From: Chloroflexota bacterium
Lineage (GTDB): Bacteria > Chloroflexota > Anaerolineae > Anaerolineales > Villigracilaceae
Direction of reading: 5' to 3'
NCBI GenBank assembly: GCA_016234485.1
Contig: JACRBL010000037.1
Location: 1 to 41,596 of the forward strand
Length of the DNA stretch: 41,596 nucleotides
Shown here one piece after another: positions 34,009-41,596 of the stretch (positions within the stretch are counted from its first letter, which is position 1; each line of letters starts with the position of its first letter). The notes under the pieces are model-generated. The model did no database searches and was not told where the DNA came from. It saw only the letters and a list, made by a program, of their open reading frames with translations. Position numbers and translations under genes: made by a program.

Positions 34009-34054
34009 TCGCGAGCAGTTGCACTGCAAGCAGGATGCAGTGCAACTGCATCCG
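34009..34054. repeat. REP-like double hairpin, family B copy 3
   Basis: The sequence gcgagcagttgcactgcaagc is followed by aggatgcagtgcaactgcatccg. The same core as at 3702 is seen, again followed by a second hairpin. It lies upstream of the GT4 start at 33998. Confidence 0.7.
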
Positions 34055-34113
34055 AACGTGGGAGCTTATTCTTTTGCGAACTCTAGCACAGACTCAAACG
34101 TCTCCTACGTTCG

Positions 34114-35241
34114 TTATCCAAAGTCGGAGACTTTGGAGTCCGTTAACGCGCGATACATGTTTCGATACGCGCCTGCCATCGTTGACAAAGAATAGGATTC
34201 GAACGCTTTTGCGCGCGCGGCCTGTCCCATTTGCTGGCGTAATTGCGGATTAAGCAGGAGCGCTTCGAGTTTCGCGGCGCAGGCTTCCGCGTCGCCTTCG
34301 GGGAAGAGGAAGCCGCAACCGTTTTCGGCGAGGGAGTCGTTGTCGCCCACGTCGCTGAGGACGGAGGGCAGGCCAGCGGCTTGGGCTTCCATCGCGGCTT
34401 GCGAGCGCCCGCCTTCGTACCACGATGTGAGCGCGAAAATATCAGACTGGAAGAGGGGCGCGGAAACGTCGTCCACGCGGCCCCAGAAACGCGTCAGCGA
34501 GGAGAGACCCAATTCCGCCGCGCGCCGCTCGAGGTGCGCGCGCTGCGGGCCGTCGCCGAGAATCCAGAGCGAGAGGGCGCGTCCGCGTTTCGTCAAAATG
34601 GACGCGGCTTCGAGCAGAAGTCCCACATTTTTTTCCGCGCTCAAACGCGCCAACGTGCAGATGACGGGGATGGGATTGGTTTCTTTGCGCGGCGCGTTCG
34701 CGAAGGGCGAAAGGTCAATGCCGTTGGGGATGCACAGCGCTTTCGGCTCGGGCGCGTAGCGATGACGGAGCGCGTCCTGCCAGCCGCGGCGCGAGGGATA
34801 GATGACCGCGTCGGTGCGATGTGTGTTGAGGAGGCGTTCCACGCTGGCGTAAATGAATTGCCGCTGGCTGGAGAATTTTTCCCAACGATAATAATACGGC
34901 GGCAGGTGAACGGTGTACGCGACTTTTGCTTTGATTCGTTTGAAACCCGCGCGCGCGATGAGACCCGCGCGCGCATCGTGGATGTGGACGATGTCGGGTT
35001 GGTAAATTTGAAGCGCGGCAGTAAGCCTGATTGTAGCGCGCCTATCGAACGCGCCGTTCACATCCCACGGAAAGGCGGCGCAACCGAGATCGTAGATTTG
35101 TTTGTTGAAAGATTCTTCCGCGCCCGAAAGCAGGGCGAATTTAAAATCGGCTCGCAGGCTTTGGCAGAGGCCGAGCAGAAATCGTTCCACGCCGCCGCTC
35201 GAAAGTTTGGTGGAAGCCAGGTGCAAAATTTTCGGTCTCAT
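34114..35241 (-). CDS. Glycosyltransferase family 4
   Basis: This 375-residue GT-B enzyme has the GT4 signatures CTLARLSAEKNVGLLLEAASIL, LWILGDGPQRAHLERRA and SWYEGGRSQAAMEAQAAGLPSVLSDVGDNDSL. Its N-terminal HLASTKLSSGGVERFLLGL has the GG of the acceptor site. The start is the ATG at 35241, which overlaps the GT2 stop by 4 bp (ATGA); a longer frame upstream is a shadow of the GT2 gene. The last residues (DSKVSDFG) and the stop codon come from a short palindromic repeat (34117-34137), so the natural C-terminus may have been replaced. Confidence 0.9.
   Translation of the reverse strand: MRPKILHLASTKLSSGGVERFLLGLCQSLRADFKFALLSGAEESFNKQIYDLGCAAFPWDVNGAFDRRATIRLTAALQIYQPDIVHIHDARAGLIARAGFKRIKAKVAYTVHLPPYYYRWEKFSSQRQFIYASVERLLNTHRTDAVIYPSRRGWQDALRHRYAPEPKALCIPNGIDLSPFANAPRKETNPIPVICTLARLSAEKNVGLLLEAASILTKRGRALSLWILGDGPQRAHLERRAAELGLSSLTRFWGRVDDVSAPLFQSDIFALTSWYEGGRSQAAMEAQAAGLPSVLSDVGDNDSLAENGCGFLFPEGDAEACAAKLEALLLNPQLRQQMGQAARAKAFESYSLSTMAGAYRNMYRALTDSKVSDFG
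34117..34137. repeat. Short palindrome, family E, at the GT4 3' end
   Basis: Arms tccaaagtc (34117-34125) and gactttgga (34129-34137) are separated by gga. It resembles the longer in-frame palindrome at 2217-2249. Confidence 0.6.
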
Positions 35242-36188
35242 CGCAACCATCCTGTTTCGAGTCGAAATGGATTTCCGCGCAGGCGCTCGGCCAGACGCCA
35301 GCCCAATTTGCCCGCCAACGAAAACAGCGCCAGGCGATAGAACGAGCGCGATTTCAAGAACGGAGTTTCGCGCCAGGCGCGCCCCAGATAAAAACGCGCC
35401 CGCCGCGTTTCGCCGCCCCAAAAACAATACGAAGCAGCATGCACAAACGCGTTCGCCAGAATAATATTTTTTTGCTCAGCCAGTTTCGGCGGAAAATCTT
35501 GTCGCCCCGCCAACCGCGAAAACACCGAAGCCAGTTCATCGCCGAAGCGCGGCGCGCTGGCAAGCGTTTTCGCTCCGCGGTGCAGGCGGGCGCGCGCCAT
35601 TTCACCGCGCAGATATTTCAGCGGCGCGCGCATCCCCAACCGAAGCCACAAATCGTAATCCATCACGTAATGCAAATTTTCGTCCAGCACGCCCACGCGC
35701 TCGATCCATTCGCGGCGCAGAAAAACGCCAGGTTGCGGAATAAAATCTTCGGCGCGCAAAACCAGTTTTTCGTAATCAAATTCTTCGGCGGGATATTTTC
35801 CCAACGCCGCGCCCGCTTCATCAATGTACGCACAATCGCCATACACGCCCGCGAGAGTCGCGTCTGATTCCAACGCGTCCACGGCGCGGCGGGTTGCGTC
35901 GGGCGCGAGTAAATCGTCGGCGTTGAGCCAGCCCCAAATTTCGCCGCGCGCCATGCGCCAGCCCTTGTTGACCGCCTGCGATTGCCCGTCGTCTTTTTCC
36001 GAAATCCATTGCAGGCGCGCGCCGTACGATTTAAGAATCGCGAGCGTCTCATCGCTCGAGCCGCCGTCCACCACAATCAACTCGACGCTCGGCTCATCCT
36101 GCGCGAGAACAGACTCGATGGACTGCGCGATAAACCGTCCCTGATTCAACGACGGCATGACAATGGAGGCGCGCGGCCGTCCGCTCAT
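35238..36188 (-). CDS. Glycosyltransferase family 2
   Basis: This 316-residue inverting GT-A enzyme has ASIVMPSLNQGRFIAQSIESVLAQ, VDGGSSDETLAIL and the metal-binding ADD of WGWLNADDLL. The C-terminal third is probably helical and rich in Arg, Ala and Trp, perhaps a membrane-association region. The ATG at 36188 overlaps the upstream gene's stop by 4 bp, and its own stop overlaps the next GT4 by 4 bp, so translation is tightly coupled. Confidence 0.92.
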   Translation of the reverse strand: MSGRPRASIVMPSLNQGRFIAQSIESVLAQDEPSVELIVVDGGSSDETLAILKSYGARLQWISEKDDGQSQAVNKGWRMARGEIWGWLNADDLLAPDATRRAVDALESDATLAGVYGDCAYIDEAGAALGKYPAEEFDYEKLVLRAEDFIPQPGVFLRREWIERVGVLDENLHYVMDYDLWLRLGMRAPLKYLRGEMARARLHRGAKTLASAPRFGDELASVFSRLAGRQDFPPKLAEQKNIILANAFVHAASYCFWGGETRRARFYLGRAWRETPFLKSRSFYRLALFSLAGKLGWRLAERLRGNPFRLETGWLR

Positions 36189-37315
36189 TTGGACTCCCCC
36201 TCCCCTCGCTTCATTATCGGACCTCGCGCGGGCGCGGCCAGCGCGAGGCTTTTTTCCAACCGTTCGGCGATGCGCTCCCAGCTAAATTGAGTCGCGTAGC
36301 GTTCTTTCAGCGCCTCCCCGCGCCGACGCGCCTCCTGATTCGACGAAAAGGCTACGCGCATGGCATCCGCCAGCGCGGACGCGTCGCCCGCGTCCACGAG
36401 CCAGCCGCTGAGGCCGTCTTCCACTTGCTCCACCATTCCCCCCGTCCGCGTGGCGATGACGGGAATCCCAAACGCGGCCGCGATGGGAATGACTCCCGAT
36501 TGCGAGGCGCTGGAGTATGGTAGAACGACCAGATCGCAGCGCGCGAACAAGTCGCTGATCTCGTCTTCGGGAATCCAGCGGTTGATGATTTCCAGGTTGG
36601 GTTGATTCGTCAACAAGTCGGCGTAGGGGGTGAGGTCGCCTTCGCCCGCGAGGATGAGGCGGCAATCAAATGTGGAGCGGAGGAGGGCAAAGGCTTTCAA
36701 CAAAGTGTCAATGCCTTTGTAGGGGACGATGCGCCCGAAGAACAAAGCGGTGGGAGGATGGCCGATCGGCTCGCGGACGCGCGGGGGGTAGGCGAAAGGC
36801 CCGAGGGGGATCACGTCCACGAAGGCCGCGCCCACTCCTCGTCGCGCGAGGTGCGGTTTTAACGTCTCGCTTAGGACGGCGCAACGGGTGGCGCGTCGAA
36901 TGGAGAGGTTTTCCAGCTTTTCGTAGAACCAGCCCGCCAGGTCGGGATGCGGGCGCGGGTCGTGAACGAAAACGACGGAGGGGATGCGCGCGAGGATTTT
37001 TTGGAGGCGGGCGTTCCACGGATGGAACATGGGAAAGAGGAGAACATCGGGCGCGGCGCTTTGAATCTGTCCGGCGAGGCGCTGAATTTGCGCGGGGAAG
37101 AGGAGAGAGGCCAGGGCGCTGGCCGCGCCTCGATAGGTTTCCACGTGGGTTTGGTGGAGTGGGAGACTTTGCCATTCTTGCAGGTTTTCGGCCTGGTTGG
37201 AGAGGAAGGCAAAGACTTCGTGACCGCGACTTAATGCGCGGGCAAGTTCGAGGGTGATTTTTCCGCCCGCTCCGCGGCGACCGAGGTGGATGATGGCGAT
37301 GCGCATTGATTTCAC
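36185..37315 (-). CDS. Glycosyltransferase family 4
   Basis: This 376-residue GT-B enzyme has the start MRIAIIHLGRRGAGGKITLELARAL (GG motif for the acceptor), FFGRIVPYKGIDTLLKAFALL, LAGEGDLTPYADLL, and SASQSGVIPIAAAFGIPVIATRTGGMVEQV as the E-less variant of the E-x7-E region. The frame opens at a GTG (37315) that shares bases with the upstream stop (TAGTG); an ATG at 37306 gives a more usual N-terminus and may be the true start. It is part of the coupled run of glycosyltransferase genes. Confidence 0.9.
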   Translation of the reverse strand: MKSMRIAIIHLGRRGAGGKITLELARALSRGHEVFAFLSNQAENLQEWQSLPLHQTHVETYRGAASALASLLFPAQIQRLAGQIQSAAPDVLLFPMFHPWNARLQKILARIPSVVFVHDPRPHPDLAGWFYEKLENLSIRRATRCAVLSETLKPHLARRGVGAAFVDVIPLGPFAYPPRVREPIGHPPTALFFGRIVPYKGIDTLLKAFALLRSTFDCRLILAGEGDLTPYADLLTNQPNLEIINRWIPEDEISDLFARCDLVVLPYSSASQSGVIPIAAAFGIPVIATRTGGMVEQVEDGLSGWLVDAGDASALADAMRVAFSSNQEARRRGEALKERYATQFSWERIAERLEKSLALAAPARGPIMKRGEGESK

Positions 37316-38526
37316 TATTTTCCGAGGGCGGATTGAATCGTGGGCGCAAGCGCGTCTACGATGAGTTCGGCGGCGTTAGGACGGGCGTGGACGGCGTCGT
37401 AGAAACCCGCGCCATCCATGTTACTGACGCGCTCGTAATCAGAAAGGTTGACAAAGGATACGTTATCGTTTTTTTTCGTGAGCGAAGAAAAGTAACGGTT
37501 GAGGGTTTCGCGACAGTCGGCGACTTCGGCGGGGGTTTTTCTGACAGCATAGCGATAGAGGGCGAGGCGTACGGGGCTTTGGTAGAGGACGATTTCGATT
37601 CCGTTTTCGCCAGCCATTTTTATCATATTTTCAAACTCGGCGCGGGCAGGGGAGGCCAATCGGTTGCAGGTGAGGCTACCTGACCAGCGCGCCAAATCCT
37701 CCTGCGCGGGCATGGTTTCATCCACCACGGGGCGATAAATGCCCATGCCGCGCTCATCAAATTCCCAGGCGAGGGATTGTTTATCGGTGGATAAAAAGCG
37801 AACAATAAATAAAGAGTCGGAAATGGTTTGCAGGTTGAATGTGTCTTGCAGGACGCTTTCCGCCGTCGTGGCGGCAATGTCGCGAGGCATGTATGGGATC
37901 AGGCTGATCGGTTGCAGGGGCGCCATCCAAACATCGCCCGTGAAAGTTTGAAACGTCACTTCGATCAGCAGGAGACGCGGCGCATCGCCTGATTGGAGAA
38001 GGTAATTGAGTTGCAAGGAGTAATCGCCCGCCCTGGCTCCTTCCACGGCCATGTTGAAGGTTTCGTAGCCTGTCACTTTTTGAATGTAATCCGGGGAGAT
38101 CGTGAAAGCACGCGAAGACCCAAGAACAACAATATCGGGATGACTGGGGAGTTGGGCGTAATCATCCGTTTTGACGCCGCGCGCGTTTGGCGTGATGGGC
38201 GGATAAACATCGCGACTAAAACGGGCGTGCGGGTTCACGTGAAGAACCAGTGCGGCGCAGGCGACGAGGAAGAACAGAAAAGCGGAAAACCAGGCAATCG
38301 CAAAACCGCGAGGCGAGGCGTTTTGTTCGGCGCGATCCGATAAACGAGCCACAAGCAGGACGATTAGGAGGGTGAAGGCAATCGTGAAGGTCGTAGAGCG
38401 GAAGAAATTGGCGAATTTATCGAGCGCATCCACCATGTTGACGCGCGCCAAATTTGCAACGGTCAAGGCCTCGTAGAGCCATAACGCCAACAGGAATAAT
38501 GCCAGGCCAAGTTTTTTTGCTTTCAC
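37315..38526 (-). CDS. AlgJ/AlgX-like SGNH protein (paralogue 1)
   Basis: This 403-residue membrane-anchored protein has two N-terminal helices (about 7-24 and 46-62), a third at 78-97, and an extracytoplasmic SGNH-like domain: the nucleophile block VVLGSSRAFTIS, FNMAVEGARAGDY, and the C-terminal D-x-x-H block GFYDAVHARPNAAELIVDAL. Proteins of this type work with MBOAT acyltransferases to pass acyl groups to exopolysaccharides. It starts at a GTG 4 bp after the stop of its neighbouring paralogue, which has the same plan; the pair probably arose by tandem duplication. Confidence 0.82.
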   Translation of the reverse strand: MKAKKLGLALFLLALWLYEALTVANLARVNMVDALDKFANFFRSTTFTIAFTLLIVLLVARLSDRAEQNASPRGFAIAWFSAFLFFLVACAALVLHVNPHARFSRDVYPPITPNARGVKTDDYAQLPSHPDIVVLGSSRAFTISPDYIQKVTGYETFNMAVEGARAGDYSLQLNYLLQSGDAPRLLLIEVTFQTFTGDVWMAPLQPISLIPYMPRDIAATTAESVLQDTFNLQTISDSLFIVRFLSTDKQSLAWEFDERGMGIYRPVVDETMPAQEDLARWSGSLTCNRLASPARAEFENMIKMAGENGIEIVLYQSPVRLALYRYAVRKTPAEVADCRETLNRYFSSLTKKNDNVSFVNLSDYERVSNMDGAGFYDAVHARPNAAELIVDALAPTIQSALGK

Positions 38527-38530
38527 TGCT

Positions 38531-39772
38531 TCAGCGGTTTCCGTCTATCGCCCACTCCATGGCTTTTTGAATATCGGGGGTGAGGGCGTCCACCACGAGT
38601 TGCGCGGCTAGAGGTTTGAGATGATGAACGTCATAATACCCATCCCATCGCAACGCGCCAACCGTCTCGTAATAGGTCAGGTCGCGAAAGAAAACATTGG
38701 GATGGCTGGCAAGCAAATCCGACATGTAGGTATTAAATAACGCTTCACAACGGATAAAGTCGGGATGATCACTCTCCGCCATATCCAGATAATCAGCATT
38801 AAGCGGGCTTCTGTAAAACAGGACTGCCACCTGCTTTTGGGCGGCCAATTCGATCAAACTTTCCAGCTGACCCATTGCCAGTGCGTCCAGTGCGGCGCAT
38901 TTGCTCGCTTGATTCACGTTTTTTGTAATTCTCTCCAATTCGCTTCTATATTGTTTTTCCGTCAATTCAACCCTGATGCCAGTGCCGTCTGCGATGTAAG
39001 TCATATTTGGCGGTCTTTTAGAAAGAAGACCATAAGTAAATTGATACACCGTGTCTGAGATTGACTGAAGGCTGACAACATCGTGAAAAATTTTATCGGC
39101 GGTCTCCAATCCTTTATCCGTCTCTAGGTAGGGAAGCATGGAAACCGGCATGGGGTTTTCTGGAACTTTCAGGCTTGGGTAAACCAACTCGACAATCAAC
39201 ACGGTGGGAGGTTCGTCTTTTGACAGGGTAAATCTACCGAAGGTAAGGAAATCCAGCGGGCCGCCCCCATTGACAGACATATTGAACGTTCGATAGCCAG
39301 TATTCTCTAATATGCGGGCCGAGGGAATCGTAAGCGCCCGCGAAGATCCAAGTATCAACACTTCGGGAGAAAAATCCAGGTTGTTATAAAGCGCTATTTT
39401 GTCTGTGCGCGCCGCCGTAGGGACAAACGTTGAGATCGTCGGAGATATTTTGGCGAATTTCCAGGGGAACATGCCGTGCGGGTTGGCGTACAGGATGAGT
39501 CCTATCAAGGAAAGCAAGACGAGCAGAAAGCCCATCCCCCAAATCGGAGCGCAACGCGGGGGATGACTTTCCAACGCGGCAGGAGCGGGCATGAGGCCAA
39601 GGATCAACAAGAAGAGGCTTAAAATCCCGACACTGAAAATTTCTCGAAAGAGGCCGTCGTACGTCAAGTACAACATTTGATCGGAGCGCGTAAAGAAAGT
39701 TGCGGGATCGTGAAAATACACCGCGTATGAAACAAGCAACAGGCCGACGACCAAAAACCAAAATCGCTTCAT
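38531..39772 (-). CDS. AlgJ/AlgX-like SGNH protein (paralogue 2)
   Basis: This 413-residue protein shares the layout of its downstream neighbour: membrane helices at about 4-20, 47-64 and 78-96, VLILGSSRALTIP (nucleophile block), FNMSVNGGGPLDF, and GYYDVHHLKPLAAQLVVDAL (D-x-H-H). Both parts of the SGNH active site are kept, so both paralogues could be active. The ribosome binding site is gagga. It lies between the MBOAT gene and its paralogue in one transcript. Putative substrate: cell-surface polysaccharide. Confidence 0.82.
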   Translation of the reverse strand: MKRFWFLVVGLLLVSYAVYFHDPATFFTRSDQMLYLTYDGLFREIFSVGILSLFLLILGLMPAPAALESHPPRCAPIWGMGFLLVLLSLIGLILYANPHGMFPWKFAKISPTISTFVPTAARTDKIALYNNLDFSPEVLILGSSRALTIPSARILENTGYRTFNMSVNGGGPLDFLTFGRFTLSKDEPPTVLIVELVYPSLKVPENPMPVSMLPYLETDKGLETADKIFHDVVSLQSISDTVYQFTYGLLSKRPPNMTYIADGTGIRVELTEKQYRSELERITKNVNQASKCAALDALAMGQLESLIELAAQKQVAVLFYRSPLNADYLDMAESDHPDFIRCEALFNTYMSDLLASHPNVFFRDLTYYETVGALRWDGYYDVHHLKPLAAQLVVDALTPDIQKAMEWAIDGNR

Positions 39773-39787
39773 CGCGTCCTCATCCCT

Positions 39788-41191
39788 TTAGAACTGAACA
39801 TACAAAAACTGAATCTGCCCACCCAGCAGGAACAGGCTCAAGGCGGCCAACACGCCCCACAACACCGCGTACCAGACGCGATATTGTCCCGCGTTGAAGA
39901 CGCTGGAGGCCTCGCTCAAGCCGGTGGCAGTGAGCAAAAGCGCTACAACCAGGGCTGGGGTGGCGAAGTTTTGCGCCAGTTCCAGCATGAGGGCCGTATC
40001 GCCCAGACCACCCAATCCAAAGAGTTGCTTGAAGAGGTGGATGAGATATTCGGAATCGGGGCTCATGAAAAATGCCCAACCCAACAAGATGCTGAATAAA
40101 AAGATCGGGCGGCCAATCCATGTGGGGATGTTGATATTCCTGCGCTTCCACCAGGCGTTAAAGTTCAACAACAGGCCGTGATACAGGCCCCAGAAAATGT
40201 AACTCAACCCCGCACCGTGCCACAATCCCACCAAAGACATGGTGGCAAGGTTCGCCACATACTGGGCCTGGTCGCGTTTTTGCGCGCCCCATTTCCGCAG
40301 AAGGGAGCGGCTCATCGGCGAGAACAGGTAATAGTTGAACCAATTGGAAAGCGACATGTGCCAACGCTCCCAAAATTCCGCGGGGTTCGTAGCGAGATAG
40401 GGACTGTTGAAGTTGGGCGGCAACGTCACGCCAAAGATCATGCTCACGCCCAAGACCATGTCGGTGTAGCCAGAAAAGTCAAAATACAACTGCATCGTGT
40501 AAGCCAACACGATATACCAGGCGGGGATGGCGCCCGCAAAGCCGTCCACGCTGTTGGTGGAGGAGGCGAGCAGAGTCCCCAGCGAATCGGCGATAAGAAC
40601 CTTCTTGGTCAAACCCATGCTGAGGTAGAGCAGGCCGGAATAAATTTGATCGTGCCGCGGGCGGTCAGGCAGGGAGGCGTATTGCTCCGCCGTCTCCTGG
40701 AAGCCGCTGATCGGCCCCGCGCTGATCTGCGGGAAGTAGGCCGAAAAGGTTGCGAAGGCCCAAAAGTCGCTCGTCGCGGGGATGCGTCCGCGTTGCACGT
40801 CGAGCAGGTAGCCGATGTGTTTGAACACGTAGAACGAAATACCGAGCGGAAGTCCCAACTCCAGCGCTTTGGCGACCGCGGCCGAAAGTCCCAGCGCGGT
40901 CATCGCGGCGTTGTAGCCCTCGATGCCGAAATTTAAATATTTGAAGAGCGCCAGCGCGCCCAGGTTCAACGCCACCCCGGCGCCGATCCAACCGCGGCGC
41001 GCCAGCAAAAACGTGAAAAAGGAAAGCGCCAGCAGAAGCGGCAGAAACTTCCAATCGGCGAGCGCGTAAAAGGCGTAACTCGCGAACAACAGGAAGAACA
41101 TCTTAAGGCGCGGCCGCCGAAACAGGCCATAATACGCGAACGCGGCAAGCGGCAAAAAGATCAACAAAAAGACATGGCTGGCAATCGTCAT
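39788..41191 (-). CDS. MBOAT-family O-acyltransferase (AlgI-like)
   Basis: This 467-residue polytopic enzyme moves acyl groups across the membrane to exported polysaccharides. It has the typical NPAEFWERWHMSLSNWFNYYLF and VGLWHGAGLSYIFWGLYHGLLL blocks with the two histidines that shape the channel and active site of AlgI-type proteins. The start region is MTIASHVFLLIFLPLAAFAYYGLF. The ribosome binding site is ggagc. Position directly upstream of two AlgJ/AlgX-like genes and downstream of a FAAL-like gene points to acylation of the cluster's glycan. Confidence 0.92.
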   Translation of the reverse strand: MTIASHVFLLIFLPLAAFAYYGLFRRPRLKMFFLLFASYAFYALADWKFLPLLLALSFFTFLLARRGWIGAGVALNLGALALFKYLNFGIEGYNAAMTALGLSAAVAKALELGLPLGISFYVFKHIGYLLDVQRGRIPATSDFWAFATFSAYFPQISAGPISGFQETAEQYASLPDRPRHDQIYSGLLYLSMGLTKKVLIADSLGTLLASSTNSVDGFAGAIPAWYIVLAYTMQLYFDFSGYTDMVLGVSMIFGVTLPPNFNSPYLATNPAEFWERWHMSLSNWFNYYLFSPMSRSLLRKWGAQKRDQAQYVANLATMSLVGLWHGAGLSYIFWGLYHGLLLNFNAWWKRRNINIPTWIGRPIFLFSILLGWAFFMSPDSEYLIHLFKQLFGLGGLGDTALMLELAQNFATPALVVALLLTATGLSEASSVFNAGQYRVWYAVLWGVLAALSLFLLGGQIQFLYVQF

Positions 41192-41206
41192 GGTTGCTCC
41201 AATTTT

Positions 41207-41596
41207 CTATTTAGCCTGGATTTCCTTCAAATATTTTTCGCGGTTGGCCGAACGCGCCACCTTGCCGCTGCTGGTTTTGACGATCCACTTCGGGCCGACT
41301 AAATACACCTGACGCGGGACGACGGCCGTATTTTTACTCACCATCAAGCGCACCGCTTCGCCAATCTCTTGACGTTGCGCGGGGTCCTCCGCTTCGACCT
41401 CCGCCACGATGACGACTTCCTCCGTCCCGGCGGATTCGTCGAAGACGCCAAAGGCCACCACCCGTCCGGCATGAACGCCCGGCGTTTCGGAAACCAGCGC
41501 CTCCAAATCCTGCGGGTAAATATTCTTGCCGCCGACGATGATCATATCCTTTTTGCGCCCGGTGACGAACAACTCGCCGTTCGCGAGGTAGCCGAA
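41207..41596 (-). CDS. Fatty-acyl-AMP ligase-like adenylating enzyme, C-terminal part (window edge)
   Basis: The visible 129 residues are the C-terminal lid of an ANL-superfamily enzyme, with the hinge GRKKDMIIVGGKNIYPQDLEALV (the YPQD form seen in fatty-acyl-AMP ligases rather than acyl-CoA ligases) and the catalytic Lys in KWIVKTSSGKVARSANREKYL. The rest lies beyond the window. It ends 15 bp before the MBOAT ATG, so it probably belongs to the same operon, where it could supply an activated acyl group. The exact substrate cannot be stated. Confidence 0.85.
   Translation of the reverse strand, partial: FGYLANGELFVTGRKKDMIIVGGKNIYPQDLEALVSETPGVHAGRVVAFGVFDESAGTEEVVIVAEVEAEDPAQRQEIGEAVRLMVSKNTAVVPRQVYLVGPKWIVKTSSGKVARSANREKYLKEIQAK

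Overview
The window looks like a chromosomal segment of a Chloroflexota bacterium, most likely class Anaerolineae. This is an inference from GC-rich coding, the mix of gene families, a tRNA without encoded CCA, and the many families of short palindromic repeats, several sitting in frame inside genes. No species can be named from the sequence alone. Most genes lie on the minus strand. Apart from an IS5-type transposase fragment at the left edge there is no prophage, plasmid backbone or CRISPR array.

Layout. 1-3.7 kb: transposase fragment, an MFS transporter, and a DUF255/YyaL protein carrying two in-frame palindromic repeats. 3.8-6.6 kb: tatA, fabH, fabF (minus). 6.7-13.2 kb: a secreted protein with two internal repeats, a HAD-DinB fusion, mutY, a large GT-C membrane glycosyltransferase and a small conserved protein. 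13.4-16.2 kb: a metallo-beta-lactamase-fold hydrolase divergent from moeA, which has a structured 5' leader, then a VKOR-type oxidoreductase and a tiny Cys4/acidic protein. 16.3-19 kb: efp (Arg at the modification site), a membrane protein, a mogA-type gene and a GNAT acetyltransferase. 19-23 kb: hsp20-lon-response regulator, tpx. 23-25.9 kb: tRNA-Arg(UCU) back to back with an AT-richer HNH nuclease gene, a two-gene module of unknown function, and a small helical protein. 26-28.9 kb: mtnN divergent from a coupled SPFH/NAD-kinase-like pair. 28.9-31.7 kb: metG and gpmA. 31.8-41.6 kb: a tight minus-strand surface-glycan cluster with a WecA-like initiator, three GT4 enzymes, one GT2 enzyme, two AlgJ/AlgX-like SGNH proteins, an MBOAT O-acyltransferase and a FAAL-like adenylating enzyme cut by the window edge.

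The strongest unusual signal is upstream of metG. A consensus promoter (TTGACA, 17 bp, TAAAAT) lies just after gpmA. Its predicted start site falls on the ATG of a 28-codon ORF with six Met codons, four of them within seven codons. The ORF is followed by an intrinsic terminator, and the last codons of the ORF can pair with the 5' arm of that terminator. This is the architecture of ribosome-mediated attenuation, here apparently sensing methionyl-tRNA to control methionyl-tRNA synthetase, with a leaderless leader peptide.

Other points of interest are the in-frame repeats (one family is read in the same frame in both mutY and metG), the SPFH/NAD-kinase-like pair, the HAD-DinB fusion, and the glycan O-acylation cluster with paired SGNH proteins.
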